Shown in pieces: positions 32,713-41,447 of a stretch of 47,556 nt of DNA. The notes under the pieces are model-generated. The model saw only the letters and a program-made list of their open reading frames with translations. It was not told the DNA's origin and made no database searches. The translations under genes and the position numbers were made by a program. Every line of letters begins with the position of its first letter. The first letter of the stretch is position 1. The stretch lies in contig JAGWBK010000007.1 of assembly GCA_021295915.1 (NCBI GenBank), forward strand, positions 40,298-87,853. The letters are read 5' to 3'. Source of the stretch: Dehalococcoidia bacterium (lineage in GTDB: Bacteria > Chloroflexota > Dehalococcoidia > Lucifugimonadales > UBA1123).

Positions 32713-33647
32713 AGCACGGACTCCAGGGCCTCTCGCAACTCTTCGAGCGTACAGAATCCCTCGAACCTGCTGGCGATCTTCCCTTCGCTGTCAACGACGA
32801 ACGACCACTCGGTGCTAGGTAGGTTCCACTCTCGCACAACCGGCGAGATGACTGCTCTGCCCAAATCCCCCTGGATCTCGTCCGGATTGTCGTAGAGATC
32901 GATGTGGATGAAGTTGGCGCTGTCAGGGAATTCATTCTTCAGGTCCCGCAGCACTTCGACCTGCGGCCCGCACACGGCGTTCGTGCAGAACGCTGGGCTG
33001 GCCATGACGATCACCGTCGGTTTGCCGCTCTCCACGGCGTCCGCGATCGTCACCTGGTAGAGATCGGGGTCTCGCATGGAGCCTGTGGTTAGCTCCGCCA
33101 GACTCTCTACGTCACCCTCGGTGCGATTTACGCTCTTGATTGCAGCGTCACCCAGCGACGGTGCCTCTGATGCCTCCGGCACTTCGAAGTACAGTCTCGC
33201 CCGCTTGGGGCTGGCGTCGTCCCCAAGAACGGTAGCCTGGATTGCCCACGCCCCCGCCCGGTCAAACGTCAGGTGAGTGCTGTAAAGGCCACGTTCGACC
33301 AGAGGGAACGGCCTGAAAAGCGCAAACGAGGTCTGTACCGGCTCCCCGAGTTCTTCGGTATCCGGTTCGAAGAACGACTGAACGGTAGCCGACGGCGAGT
33401 CGACCAGACCGGTCTGCGACTGCATTGCGAACGCGACCCTGTGCTTGCCAACACCGAGGTCGGGCGTCGCGAATATAGCCTGAATTCCATCCTCAGATTC
33501 AGGTCCGTATATGAGCCCTTCGAATGTAAGTGGTTCGTCTTCCTGCTGTGAAACGATTTCAGGTGCTGGAGGCGAGTCAGACTCACCCGCTGTGGAACAG
33601 GCTAGCCCGAGTGCCAGGAGCGACACAATGAAGATGCCCAGACGCAT
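32709..33647 (-). CDS. lipoprotein with thioredoxin-fold domain and CxxxxC motif
   Basis: 312 residues from ATG 33647, which is one base after the TAA of the preceding gene, so the two are coupled. Lipobox 'ALGLAC' (C17) indicates a membrane-anchored extracytoplasmic protein. Residues 40-160 are a beta-sandwich-like domain ('VAFAMQSQTGLVDSPSATVQSFF'). Residues about 195-312 are thioredoxin-like: 'KPTVIVMASPAFCTNAVCG' with C221 and C226, 'NFIHIDLYDNPDEIQ' and 'EWSFVVDSEGKIASRFEGFC'. The pair is spaced CxxxxC rather than CxxC, so it may hold a metal (as in SCO proteins, CxxxC) or serve as a disulfide, rather than act as a simple reductase. Confidence 0.8.
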   Translation of the reverse strand: MRLGIFIVSLLALGLACSTAGESDSPPAPEIVSQQEDEPLTFEGLIYGPESEDGIQAIFATPDLGVGKHRVAFAMQSQTGLVDSPSATVQSFFEPDTEELGEPVQTSFALFRPFPLVERGLYSTHLTFDRAGAWAIQATVLGDDASPKRARLYFEVPEASEAPSLGDAAIKSVNRTEGDVESLAELTTGSMRDPDLYQVTIADAVESGKPTVIVMASPAFCTNAVCGPQVEVLRDLKNEFPDSANFIHIDLYDNPDEIQGDLGRAVISPVVREWNLPSTEWSFVVDSEGKIASRFEGFCTLEELREALESVL

Positions 33648-33648
33648 G

Positions 33649-34980
33649 TTAAGAGTCTCTCGCAGGCTCCCCACCTTCGTAGGAACCGAAGGTGAAAGCA
33701 AACAGCGTGAAGTCAGGTGAGTTCGACGCAAGCCTCAGCTCGCCTGATGCGAACTCCTGCTGGTCGATCAGAAAGTACATTCGCGACTCATCGACCTCTA
33801 TGTAGCTGCTCCCGTCCGGGCCGTACATGATGTCTTTCCCTGCGCGCTCTTCCGGGATCGGGCCGTCGTCCAGGTAGACCACGACGTCATACGGGCTGCT
33901 CACTCCAGGAGACATGACGGCATTCACGCTGGTTCCCACGAACTTGAGCGCAAGGTAGTCTTCGAGGTCCGTTGTTTCACGCGCGTGGACCAGGCTCTCC
34001 GACGTGTTCAGCCATAGCCCCTGTAGGTACAGGAAGTGGTTGCGATGCTCGCCCGGGTCCGTGTACATGACCTCCATGTCTGGCGCCATATAGTACTCTT
34101 CGTGGAGCACGTAGGGCGGCACTCCGCCCGACATTAGCGTTCCATAGTTGCGCTCGTAGCCCGCGTACAACTCACGAGTTTGTCCATCCGATACGGACTC
34201 AGATTCTAAAGCTGCGGAAGCCACGGGCGGCCCCGGGTTCGTATCCGTCGTGATCTCACTCACGTCGTAGCCGGCTTCCGTAAGGATTTCGCGAATTATC
34301 AGTTCCGTCTCGTCGTACTTGCCCTCTCCGAAGTGTGAGTACCGAATCTTCCCGTTCTGGTCGATCAGGTACTTCGCGGGCCAGTAGCGATTGTTGAACG
34401 CCCTCCAGGTGCCGAAGTCGTTGTCCTGCACTATTGGGTACTCTAGGGCGAACTTGTCGACCGCCTCGACGACGTTGTCGTACTCCTCTTCGAACTTGAA
34501 CTCAGGAGTGTGCACTCCAAGTATCACCAGACCATGGTCTGCGTACTTTTCGTGCCAGACCCTCAAATAGGGCAGGGTGCGGATGCAGTTGATGCAGGTG
34601 TACGTCCAGAAGTCGACAAGCACCACTTTGCCCTCTTCCTGCATTCCGGCAAGCGTCAACGGCTCCGAATTTACCCACCCGCCTGTCTGCCGGAGCTCGG
34701 GGGCGTCCTCGTACATGGCGGTATCCACAGTTGGCTCAGGTTCAGGCACTGGTGTTGGAGTATCTGGGATGCTCGTGGCTGTGGCAGGGGGAGACGTTGG
34801 AGCTGGTGCGACCGTCGGAGGTGCCTGTACGGCCAGCGGTGGACTTGTAACTGCAGCCTCAGCGGGTGCAGCCGCGTCATCATCGCTCGAGGAGCAGCCC
34901 ACTGCGATCAACGCTAAGGCCGCCAGTAAGAGTCCTACTATCGTGATGTGCTGCCGGGGCATTCTGGACAGGTGGAACAT
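33649..34980 (-). CDS. TlpA/DipZ-type thiol-disulfide oxidoreductase lipoprotein
   Basis: 443 residues from ATG 34980. Lipobox 'LIAVGC' (C29) followed by a 60-residue Ala/Pro/Thr linker anchors it outside the membrane. The redoxin domain (about 95-255) carries 'VVLVDFWTYTCINCIRTLPYL' (C129, C132; the WTYTCINC form of DipZ-like proteins), and 'NRYWPAKYLIDQNGKIRY' with the cis-Pro loop. The C-terminal 180 residues ('MLVDESRMYFLIDQ' type strands, 'LALKFVGTSVNAVMSP') match the second domain of DipZ, which lacks the membrane CcdA part here. It donates electrons to oxidised protein thiols in the envelope and is coupled to the next lipoprotein. With ccmAB nearby it may help keep heme-binding cysteines reduced (inference). 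Confidence 0.88.
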   Translation of the reverse strand: MFHLSRMPRQHITIVGLLLAALALIAVGCSSSDDDAAAPAEAAVTSPPLAVQAPPTVAPAPTSPPATATSIPDTPTPVPEPEPTVDTAMYEDAPELRQTGGWVNSEPLTLAGMQEEGKVVLVDFWTYTCINCIRTLPYLRVWHEKYADHGLVILGVHTPEFKFEEEYDNVVEAVDKFALEYPIVQDNDFGTWRAFNNRYWPAKYLIDQNGKIRYSHFGEGKYDETELIIREILTEAGYDVSEITTDTNPGPPVASAALESESVSDGQTRELYAGYERNYGTLMSGGVPPYVLHEEYYMAPDMEVMYTDPGEHRNHFLYLQGLWLNTSESLVHARETTDLEDYLALKFVGTSVNAVMSPGVSSPYDVVVYLDDGPIPEERAGKDIMYGPDGSSYIEVDESRMYFLIDQQEFASGELRLASNSPDFTLFAFTFGSYEGGEPARDS

Positions 34981-35192
34981 TAGTACGTCCTGTAATCTCT
35001 TTAACTGTCGGCGGGACCGAATTGCGGCCACCGCTGTCTCTGGTTACGCAATGGTTAGATGTGTCGGTTTCCCCAAGCGATTCAGCCTCACGTGCCCCGT
35101 ATCCGTCCCTGTCGTTGATTGGCCGGTTTTGTGACGTTAACATGAGCCGCAGATGCAATGTAAACGACTAAGTTAATTGGAGGAATCGTAAC

Positions 35193-36083
35193 ATGAAGGT
35201 CGGATTTGTCGGCGTCGGTTTCATGGGGCGCCACATGGCACGCAACGTGCTGAACGGCGGACACGAGATGAAGGTGTACGACTTGAATAGGGAAGCGGCT
35301 GATGAGGTCCTGTCTTTGGGAGCGACCTGGGCGAGCAGCCCGCGAGAGGCCGCCGAAGGCAGTGAGGTTATTTTCACGTCGCTGCCAACTCCCCAGGTCG
35401 TTGAAGAAGTGGCCTCTGGAGAGGGTGGGGTGCTGAGTGGTGCGGCCAGGGGAAGCGCGCTCTTTGACCTCAGCACCACAGACCCCACCACTATTCAGCG
35501 CATCGCCACTCGTGCTGAGGCAAGCGGCATCCATATTTTGGATGCCCCCGTATCAGGCGGTACACCTGGCGCCGAAGCAGCCACCCTGTGCGTGATGGTC
35601 GGTGGAGATCGTGAAACGTACGACAGGTTCAAGCCGGTGCTCGACCGCATCGGCGACAAGGTCATGTACTGTGGTGAACTCGGATCAGGGGCGGTCTGCA
35701 AGATAGTCAACAATCTGGTGGGATTGAGCGTGGGCGTGCTGCTCTCAGAGGCCTTCTCGATGGGCGTCAAGTGGGGAGTCGACGCCCAGACGCTGTACGA
35801 AGCCGTCTCCGGCAGCTCTGGCAACACAAACTCAATGCACGGCTTCCCAAACGGCATCTTCAAGCGAAACTTCGAACCCGGATTCGCACTCGACCTCGCC
35901 GCCAAGGACGTCGGGCTCGCCACCCAGCTCGGACGTGAGCTGAGCGTCCCGATGGAGATGTCCAACATCGCCCAGCAACGCTACATCAGCGGACAGAATC
36001 GCGGATTTGGCCGCTTGGCTGCAGGAGCGGTTGCGATGGTCCAGGAGGAGAGAGCCGGGGTCGAGATTGCTCCCAAGCAGTAG
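35193..36083 (+). CDS. 3-hydroxyisobutyrate dehydrogenase-family oxidoreductase
   Basis: 296 residues. NAD(P)-dependent beta-hydroxyacid dehydrogenase: 'VGFVGVGFMGRHMARN' cofactor loop, 'LDAPVSGGTPGAEAATLCVMVGG' substrate loop and 'GSGAVCKIVNNLVG' with the catalytic Lys. The second domain ('SGNTNSMHGFPNGIF', 'FALDLAAKDVGLATQ') is complete. Substrates in this family include 3-hydroxyisobutyrate, tartronate semialdehyde and succinic semialdehyde; the sequence does not decide. ATG with GGAGGA upstream. It stands alone between the thioredoxin pair and the peptidase gene. Confidence 0.92.
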   Translation: MKVGFVGVGFMGRHMARNVLNGGHEMKVYDLNREAADEVLSLGATWASSPREAAEGSEVIFTSLPTPQVVEEVASGEGGVLSGAARGSALFDLSTTDPTTIQRIATRAEASGIHILDAPVSGGTPGAEAATLCVMVGGDRETYDRFKPVLDRIGDKVMYCGELGSGAVCKIVNNLVGLSVGVLLSEAFSMGVKWGVDAQTLYEAVSGSSGNTNSMHGFPNGIFKRNFEPGFALDLAAKDVGLATQLGRELSVPMEMSNIAQQRYISGQNRGFGRLAAGAVAMVQEERAGVEIAPKQ

Positions 36084-36152
36084 AATCTTTCAGGAATTTT
36101 GACCCGAAACGCGCTATGACCGTGTGAGTAACGCATAACTAGAATTTGTGCG

Positions 36153-37442
36153 ATGAATTCACTAACTGTGCCCTCACAACGGTATGATCAGACGACACTG
36201 GCCAATGGACTACGTGTCGTCTCATGTGAAATGCCCCACACCCGGTCTGTGGCTATCTCTGTTTACGTGGGTGTCGGCTCAAGGTACGAGTCTGATGATC
36301 GGGCTGGCGTCTCTCATTTCGTTGAACACATGGCGTTCAAGGGAACGGAACGCCGGCCCGATCCTGTCGACATCAGCGCCCAGATCGAGTCCACCGGCGG
36401 GATGATAAACGCCGGTACCGAGCAGGAGCTTACGGTCTACTGGTGTAAGGTCGCCCAGCCGTACTTCTGCGCGAGCATGGACCTTATTCTGGATATGCTG
36501 CGCAACTCGCTCTGCAGACCGGAAGACATTGAAAAAGAGCGGCAGGTCATCCACGAAGAGCTTGCCATGATCAACGACTACCCGGCATCACGGGTTGACT
36601 CGCTCATCGACCAGATGCTTTGGCCTGATCATCCGCTGGGGAGAGACGTCGGCGGCTCCCACGAATCTGTCGACGGCATTGACCGTGACATGATCGTTAA
36701 GCACATGAACGAGTACTACACGCCCTCTAACACAGTGGTAAGTGTGGCCGGCAGTGTTCCGCACTCAGAAGTCGTCGAACAGGTGGAGAGGCTGTCCTGG
36801 GACTGGCCGGGTGGTGTACCAACTCCTCCTGCCCCAGCTGTGAGCCACCAGCAGCAGTCCCAGCTCAGGCTCGAGTACAGGAAGACTGAACAGATCCACC
36901 TTTCAATAGCTCTGCCTGGACTCGCCCTCGACGACCCGGACATCTACGCGCTGGACCTCCTGAGCGTGATCCTGGGAGAGGGGATGAGCAGCAGGCTCTT
37001 TGTGGAATTGCGTGAGAATAGGGGCCTGGCTTATGACGTGCACAGCGGCGTCTCTCACTTCAAGGACACCGGCGCATTCATTATCACGGCAGGTGTCGAT
37101 CCGTCAAGCGCTTACGAAGCCGTGCCCGCGATCCTGGAGCAGGTTGCTTCGGTCCGCGATGGGATAGACGAGCGGGAAGTCGACCGTGCCAAACAGCTTG
37201 TGGCCGGCCGGCTTATGCTTCGAATGGAAGACACCCGAGCTGTGTCGGCATGGATGGGTAGTCAGGAGTCGGTCCGTGGAGAGATTCTCGACGTGGACCA
37301 CGTCGTGGAGCGGGTCAATGCCGTGACGACCGAAGACCTCTGCCGGGTAGCCTCTCAGAACCTGATCGACGACCACCTCAATCTTGCCGTAGTTGGACCG
37401 TGCCGGGGACACAAGCGCCTGTCCAAGTTGCTGAAGTTCTAG
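36153..37442 (+). CDS. M16 family zinc peptidase (processing-peptidase-like)
   Basis: 429 residues, one two-domain M16 unit. Inverted zinc motif HxxEH at 55-59 ('HFVEHMAFKGT') and the distal Glu in 'IHEELAMIND' (about 129) are intact, so it should be active. 'TEQELTVYWCKVAQPY' and the second-domain 'LSVILGEGMSSRLFVELRENRGLAYDVHSG' follow the family. Related to mitochondrial processing peptidase and to bacterial YmxG. M16 proteins of this size usually work as dimers, sometimes with an inactive partner; none is adjacent. Cytosolic (no signal peptide). Ends 3 bases before the convergent crotonase gene. Confidence 0.93.
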   Translation: MNSLTVPSQRYDQTTLANGLRVVSCEMPHTRSVAISVYVGVGSRYESDDRAGVSHFVEHMAFKGTERRPDPVDISAQIESTGGMINAGTEQELTVYWCKVAQPYFCASMDLILDMLRNSLCRPEDIEKERQVIHEELAMINDYPASRVDSLIDQMLWPDHPLGRDVGGSHESVDGIDRDMIVKHMNEYYTPSNTVVSVAGSVPHSEVVEQVERLSWDWPGGVPTPPAPAVSHQQQSQLRLEYRKTEQIHLSIALPGLALDDPDIYALDLLSVILGEGMSSRLFVELRENRGLAYDVHSGVSHFKDTGAFIITAGVDPSSAYEAVPAILEQVASVRDGIDEREVDRAKQLVAGRLMLRMEDTRAVSAWMGSQESVRGEILDVDHVVERVNAVTTEDLCRVASQNLIDDHLNLAVVGPCRGHKRLSKLLKF

Positions 37443-37445
37443 CCT

Positions 37446-38291
37446 TTATTCGCTGCTTCCCCGGTAGTCGCTGAATGGGCTGTCTCTCCACTCCAGAGCG
37501 GACTTCAGTCCCTCTTCCCTGGCCATCCGGCTGAATTCCTTCACGATCGGAGCCTGGTGGGCGATCGCGTCTGTCTCAGCCGCGATGTGCTGAAGGGTCG
37601 TGCGCCCCATCAGGTCCATCGCCTTGTTGACGATGCTCTTGTTAGCAGCAAGGAGCTCCCAGGGGATCCTCGCCATCGTTCGAGCGAGGTCTTCTACCGC
37701 CGCGTCCAGACCCTCTCCGGGTACCGACTTCCATATAAGTCCGAGTTCCTCGGCTCGCGTCCCGGATACTGATTCCCCGGTCAGTAGGAACCACTTTGCC
37801 CACTGCGGTCCCACCATGTAGGTCCACATGTGTGTCGGTGGCGTGCCCATGGAACGCACCGGCGGAAAGCCGATCTGCGAATCATCTGCAGCTATGATGA
37901 TGTCGCAGTGCATCGCAAGGTCGGTCCCGCCAGCGATGCAGTAGCCATGCACCCCGGCTATCACCGGCTTGCTGAGATTCAGGATGCTGTTCATCGTGTT
38001 CGGAGTGCGCTTCATCCTGTGGATGTCTGAGCGAATGTTGTCCCTCTGCTCCTGCGCCGCCGCCTGAGCCTCCGGCGTAGATGGCGGCGTGATGTCGTAT
38101 CCGGCACAGAACGCCCTGCCATTGCCTCGCAGTGTCATTACCCTAACTTCCGGGTCGTCGTCTGCGCGCTCCACGCAGTCCACAAGCTCGTCCTGGAGTT
38201 CGCGGCTGAGCGCGTTCAGCTTCTCCGGCCTGTTGAGTCGCACTCGCCCAATTCCGTTTGACGCCTCGTACTCGATGAACTGGTAACTCAT
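37446..38291 (-). CDS. crotonase (enoyl-CoA hydratase/isomerase) family protein lacking both catalytic glutamates
   Basis: 281 residues from ATG 38291 with GGGAGG upstream. Crotonase fold: 'GIGRVRLNRPEKLNALSRELQDEL', oxyanion-hole blocks 'GRAFCAGYDI' and 'KPVIAGVHGYCIAGGTDLAMHCDIIIA', and the C-terminal helices. Hydratases use two glutamates. One sits in the FGxPE block, which here is 'GFPPVRSMG'. The other is in the ME-x-x-LTG block, which here is 'AKWFLLTGES'. Neither Glu is present. So hydration of enoyl-CoA is unlikely; isomerase, dehalogenase, hydrolase or decarboxylase chemistry, or a non-catalytic role, are open options. Confidence 0.9.
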   Translation of the reverse strand: MSYQFIEYEASNGIGRVRLNRPEKLNALSRELQDELVDCVERADDDPEVRVMTLRGNGRAFCAGYDITPPSTPEAQAAAQEQRDNIRSDIHRMKRTPNTMNSILNLSKPVIAGVHGYCIAGGTDLAMHCDIIIAADDSQIGFPPVRSMGTPPTHMWTYMVGPQWAKWFLLTGESVSGTRAEELGLIWKSVPGEGLDAAVEDLARTMARIPWELLAANKSIVNKAMDLMGRTTLQHIAAETDAIAHQAPIVKEFSRMAREEGLKSALEWRDSPFSDYRGSSE

Positions 38292-38307
38292 TCTTGCCTC
38301 CCGGACT

Positions 38308-39405
38308 CTATACGTTGAATAAGACGTGCACCACGTCTCCGTCATTGACGACGTAATCCTTGCCTTCCTGTCGCAGCACTCCCTGCCTCTTCGACTCAGC
38401 CTCGCTTCCCCACTTCTTCAGGTCATCGTAGGCCACGACCTCGGCTCTTATGAATCCTCGCTCCATATCGGAGTGAATTGCTCCTGCTGCGCGTGAGGCT
38501 GAGTCCCCGTTCGTGATCGTCCACGCGCGGACATCCTTCGGCCCTCCCGTGAAGAACGTGATCTGGTCGAGTGCCTGGTAGGAGAGCCTTACCATCCTGT
38601 CCAGTCCCGATTCACCCACAGCCAGCGACTCGCGGAACTCGGCCTCGTCTTCTGCAGACATCTGGGCTAGCTCCATCTCCAGGCTCCCGATCAGGACTGC
38701 CGTCAACACATCGCCTTCAGCAATCTCTGAATCCAGTCGCTCCTGGATCTCATCGACCTCATCGACCTGGTCCTCTCCCGCGTTCACCACGACGATCACG
38801 GGCTTGGCGGTGAGGAACTGAAACTCTTTAACTCTTCTGTGCTCGTCTGCACTCAGCCGGTGATTTCGGATGGGAATTCCAGATTCGAGCCCTTTCTTGA
38901 GAACGGACAACAGCGCCCGCTCCCTTATCAGTGTGTCCTTATCGCCTGACCGAGCACCCTTGCTGTTCTGGTCGATTCGCTCGATTCGACGGTCAAGTAT
39001 CTCAAGGTCTGCAAACGTCAGCTCGTAGAGCATGGTCTCGATGTCGCGAAACGCATCGACGCCATCGCCACCGTCAGGTACTGAAGGGTCCTCAAAGCCT
39101 CTTGCGACTATCACCAGGGCGTCAGCGGTCTGTAGCTGGTTCAGGTACACGCCGGACACGCCCCGAGTCTTTCCCAGGCCTTCTGGTGCAGCGGGAAGAT
39201 CGACGTAGGTTATTTCGGCCTGCGTCGTCCTGGTTGGCTGATAGATCTCAGTTAACGTGCCCAGCCTGCCATCAGGGACTTTGGCAACCCCAATGTTGGG
39301 CCTGGAACTGGAGGTGTACTGCGCGACCTGGGCCGATCCCCTGGTGGCAGCATTAAAGATAGTAGTCTTGCCGCTGTAGGGCAGTCCGATTATCGTGATC
39401 TGCAT
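38308..39405 (-). CDS. ychF: redox-regulated ATPase/GTPase
   Basis: 365 residues. A conserved OBG-family P-loop protein that prefers ATP in many bacteria and influences translation and stress responses. P-loop 'GLPYSGKTTIF' (most members have GLPNVGKST), 'NIGVAKVPDGRL', 'TYVDLPAAPEGLG' (G3-like) and the TGS domain 'FFTGGPKDVRAWTI', 'AGAIHSDMERGFIRAEV' and 'GVLRQEGKDYVVNDGDVVHVLF' are complete. The coiled coil between is present. Upstream gene (DUF1232) is 18 bases away, so co-transcription is likely. Confidence 0.93.
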   Translation of the reverse strand: MQITIIGLPYSGKTTIFNAATRGSAQVAQYTSSSRPNIGVAKVPDGRLGTLTEIYQPTRTTQAEITYVDLPAAPEGLGKTRGVSGVYLNQLQTADALVIVARGFEDPSVPDGGDGVDAFRDIETMLYELTFADLEILDRRIERIDQNSKGARSGDKDTLIRERALLSVLKKGLESGIPIRNHRLSADEHRRVKEFQFLTAKPVIVVVNAGEDQVDEVDEIQERLDSEIAEGDVLTAVLIGSLEMELAQMSAEDEAEFRESLAVGESGLDRMVRLSYQALDQITFFTGGPKDVRAWTITNGDSASRAAGAIHSDMERGFIRAEVVAYDDLKKWGSEAESKRQGVLRQEGKDYVVNDGDVVHVLFNV

Positions 39406-39423
39406 GTGGTCAGACGCGCTGCC

Positions 39424-39771
39424 TCATTCGTCGTCGAGTCTCCTGTACTCGCCGTCGATCACTCTCTTGCCCTTGCCAGCGTCGTGCCTTGTTCCCTCCT
39501 GCGGCGGAGAACCAGAGGCTTCCATTAGCACTTCTCTCGGAGATAGAAGCATGAACATCATTCCCGCCAGGACCAGTACAAGGAGGTCATCCAGTCTACC
39601 GATACCCCACGGAATGAAGTCGGGAACAAGGTCAATCGGCAGGATAATGTACGCAACTGCTGCCGGCAAAAGCAGCTTGAGCCGTAACGGTACCCGACTG
39701 TCAACCATAAGCCTGAATAGAATTCGCGGGATGCCCGTCATGCTTAACAGGTAGAACAGGCCACGTAGCAT
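39424..39771 (-). CDS. DUF1232 (YkvA-like) membrane protein
   Basis: 115 residues. One DUF1232 domain: 'AVAYIILPIDLVPDFIPWGIGRLDDLLVLVLA', with Asp-Pro-Asp type charged residues at helix ends (shown in two parts 'YIILPIDLVPDFIP' and 'GRLDDLLVLVLAG'). Two membrane helices flank it, and a charged C-terminal tail ends in 'RVIDGEYRRLDDE'. The function of the family is unknown. It starts the ychF unit. Confidence 0.88.
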   Translation of the reverse strand: MLRGLFYLLSMTGIPRILFRLMVDSRVPLRLKLLLPAAVAYIILPIDLVPDFIPWGIGRLDDLLVLVLAGMMFMLLSPREVLMEASGSPPQEGTRHDAGKGKRVIDGEYRRLDDE

Positions 39772-40191
39772 GAGACACCCCCTTCAGTTTCTTATACAGA
39801 TTATAGCTGCAACCGCGCCGAAGTGGAATCGAAAGATGATCTCAGTGGTCATCTCTTTGAGCTGGCATCAAGTCCTCTCTCTCTCACAGGGCTTACAAGG
39901 GTAGGTAAACCGACAAATCGTTCGTCCTGAGCTTTTCGAAGGACATCCCCATCCCTTGGACTCCAGCCTTCGCCAGAATGACGATTGGCCAAAAACTACC
40001 CTTGTCCGCTCTCTCAAGGAGACCACCAGGGTGGGGATGATACTTGGCGAGTGCCTGCACAGGACAGTTTAAGGGCTCCTGGGGGCTTCCTCAGTCGCAT
40101 GCCGATCACACTTCGCCTTGCCCGCCCCAGTAGTCGACCAATACAATTCAACTAACCCCCACCCATCTGTGAGAGAGGGAGTACCCATCCA
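39772..40191. other. longest intergenic region (420 bp) between divergent DUF1232 and glyA genes
   Basis: No ORF, RNA gene or riboswitch is evident. It carries a palindromic mobile-element-like repeat at 39895-40005 and the leader of glyA (40060-40191). A GGGAG-type ribosome-binding site lies in 'GAGAGAGGGAGTACCC' shortly before the ATG. Short CT-rich runs (CTCTCTCTC) occur on both sides of the repeat. Confidence 0.6.
39895..40005. repeat. MITE/REP-like palindromic element with 10-base terminal inverted repeats
   Basis: ACAAGGGTAG (39895-39904) and CTACCCTTGT (39996-40005) are perfect inverted repeats enclosing 91 bases. The interior holds a near-palindrome beginning GTCCTGAGCTTTTCGAAGGAC (39924-39944; 21 bases, GTCCT/AGGAC arms). 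It also holds a degenerate copy of the common extragenic motif TTCGCC-AGAATGACG (39970-39983). No transposase is encoded and no clear target-site duplication is visible, so it would be non-autonomous. Only one copy is in this window. Confidence 0.55.
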
Positions 40192-41436
40192 ATGACCACG
40201 CTCCGGGAGAGTGACCCGCAGATCGCCGAGGCCATCGAGGGCGAGATTCGCAGGCAGCGAGAGAACATAAACCTCATCGCCTCAGAGAACTACGCCAGTC
40301 GTGCCATCCTCGAGGCCCAGGGCTCGGTGATGACCAACAAGTACGCTGAGGGCTATCCTGGAAGGCGCTACTACGGTGGCTGCGAGTTCATCGACGTGGC
40401 GGAGAGCCTGGCCATCCAGAGAGCCAAAGAGCTATTCGGAGTCGACCACGCCAACGTGCAGCCCCACTCCGGCGCTCAGGCCAACATGGCCGCATACTTC
40501 GCCACGATCCAGCCTGGCGACACTGTGATGGGGCTGAGCCTCGACCACGGCGGCCACCTAACGCATGGCAGCCCAGTCAACTTCTCCAACAAGCTGTACG
40601 AGTTCGTGCCCTACACGGTCGATCGCGAGTTGGAGCTGATCGACTATGACGAAGTACGCCGCCTGGCGCAGGAGCACTGTCCCAAGATCATCGTTAGCGG
40701 AGCTACTGCGTACACCCGTACTATTGAATTCGATAAGTTCCGTGAGATCGCCGATGAAGTAGACGCCATCCTCATGGCCGACATCGCCCATATCGCAGGC
40801 CTCATCGCCGCTGGAGAACATCCATCGCCTGCCGGTCACGCCCAGATGATAACGTCCACAACCCACAAGACCCTGAGAGGGGCTCGCGGGGGTATGGTCC
40901 TGTGCGATTCAGACCTCGCCCGCAATGTGGACCGTGCCGTCTTCCCCAACGCACAGGGAGGGCCCCTGCAACACGCCGTGGCAGCCAAGGCAGTCACGTT
41001 CGGTGAGGCGATGACCGACGAGTTTGCCTCCTACCAGCAGCAGGTCCGCGCGAACGCCAAGGCATTGGGAGAGGCACTGACCAACGGTGGCCTCAGACTA
41101 GTCTCTGGCGGGACTGACAATCACATGGTGCTGGTCGACCTGCGTCCCCTGGATGTCACTGGACGCCAGGCTGAAGAAGCCCTTGGGCGTGCCAACATCG
41201 TCGTCAACCGCAACGCCATTCCTTACGATCCGAAGCCACCCCGTGTCGCAAGCGGTGTCCGACTCGGCGCCGCAGCCATCACCAGCAGGGGGTTGAAGGA
41301 GAACGACACACGTAAGATCGGCGAGCTAATCCTGAGAGTCCTTAACGACATCGGCAACGATTCAGTTCAATCTCAAGTGCGAGACGAGGTACTTGGGCTG
41401 ACACCGAACTTCCCGATACCGGGCATAGACTTCTAG
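40192..41436 (+). CDS. glyA: serine hydroxymethyltransferase
   Basis: 414 residues, the standard bacterial length. Interconverts serine and glycine with transfer of a one-carbon unit to tetrahydrofolate, using PLP. 'INLIASENYASRAILEAQGS', 'NKYAEGYPGRRYYGG', 'NVQPHSGAQAN' and the PLP lysine K226 in 'STTHKTLRG' are intact. The C-terminal 'SGVRLGAAAITSRGLKEND' is complete. The hicAB toxin-antitoxin pair starts 11 bases after the stop and may share its transcript. With the threonine dehydrogenase it could connect threonine breakdown to serine and C1 supply. Confidence 0.97.
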   Translation: MTTLRESDPQIAEAIEGEIRRQRENINLIASENYASRAILEAQGSVMTNKYAEGYPGRRYYGGCEFIDVAESLAIQRAKELFGVDHANVQPHSGAQANMAAYFATIQPGDTVMGLSLDHGGHLTHGSPVNFSNKLYEFVPYTVDRELELIDYDEVRRLAQEHCPKIIVSGATAYTRTIEFDKFREIADEVDAILMADIAHIAGLIAAGEHPSPAGHAQMITSTTHKTLRGARGGMVLCDSDLARNVDRAVFPNAQGGPLQHAVAAKAVTFGEAMTDEFASYQQQVRANAKALGEALTNGGLRLVSGGTDNHMVLVDLRPLDVTGRQAEEALGRANIVVNRNAIPYDPKPPRVASGVRLGAAAITSRGLKENDTRKIGELILRVLNDIGNDSVQSQVRDEVLGLTPNFPIPGIDF

Positions 41437-41447
41437 CGGAGCGTGGT

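Noticed and set aside
40000-40191. glycine or tetrahydrofolate riboswitch in the glyA leader
   Set aside because: No tandem glycine aptamer core or THF junction could be traced; the leader is mostly unstructured and CT/GA-rich.
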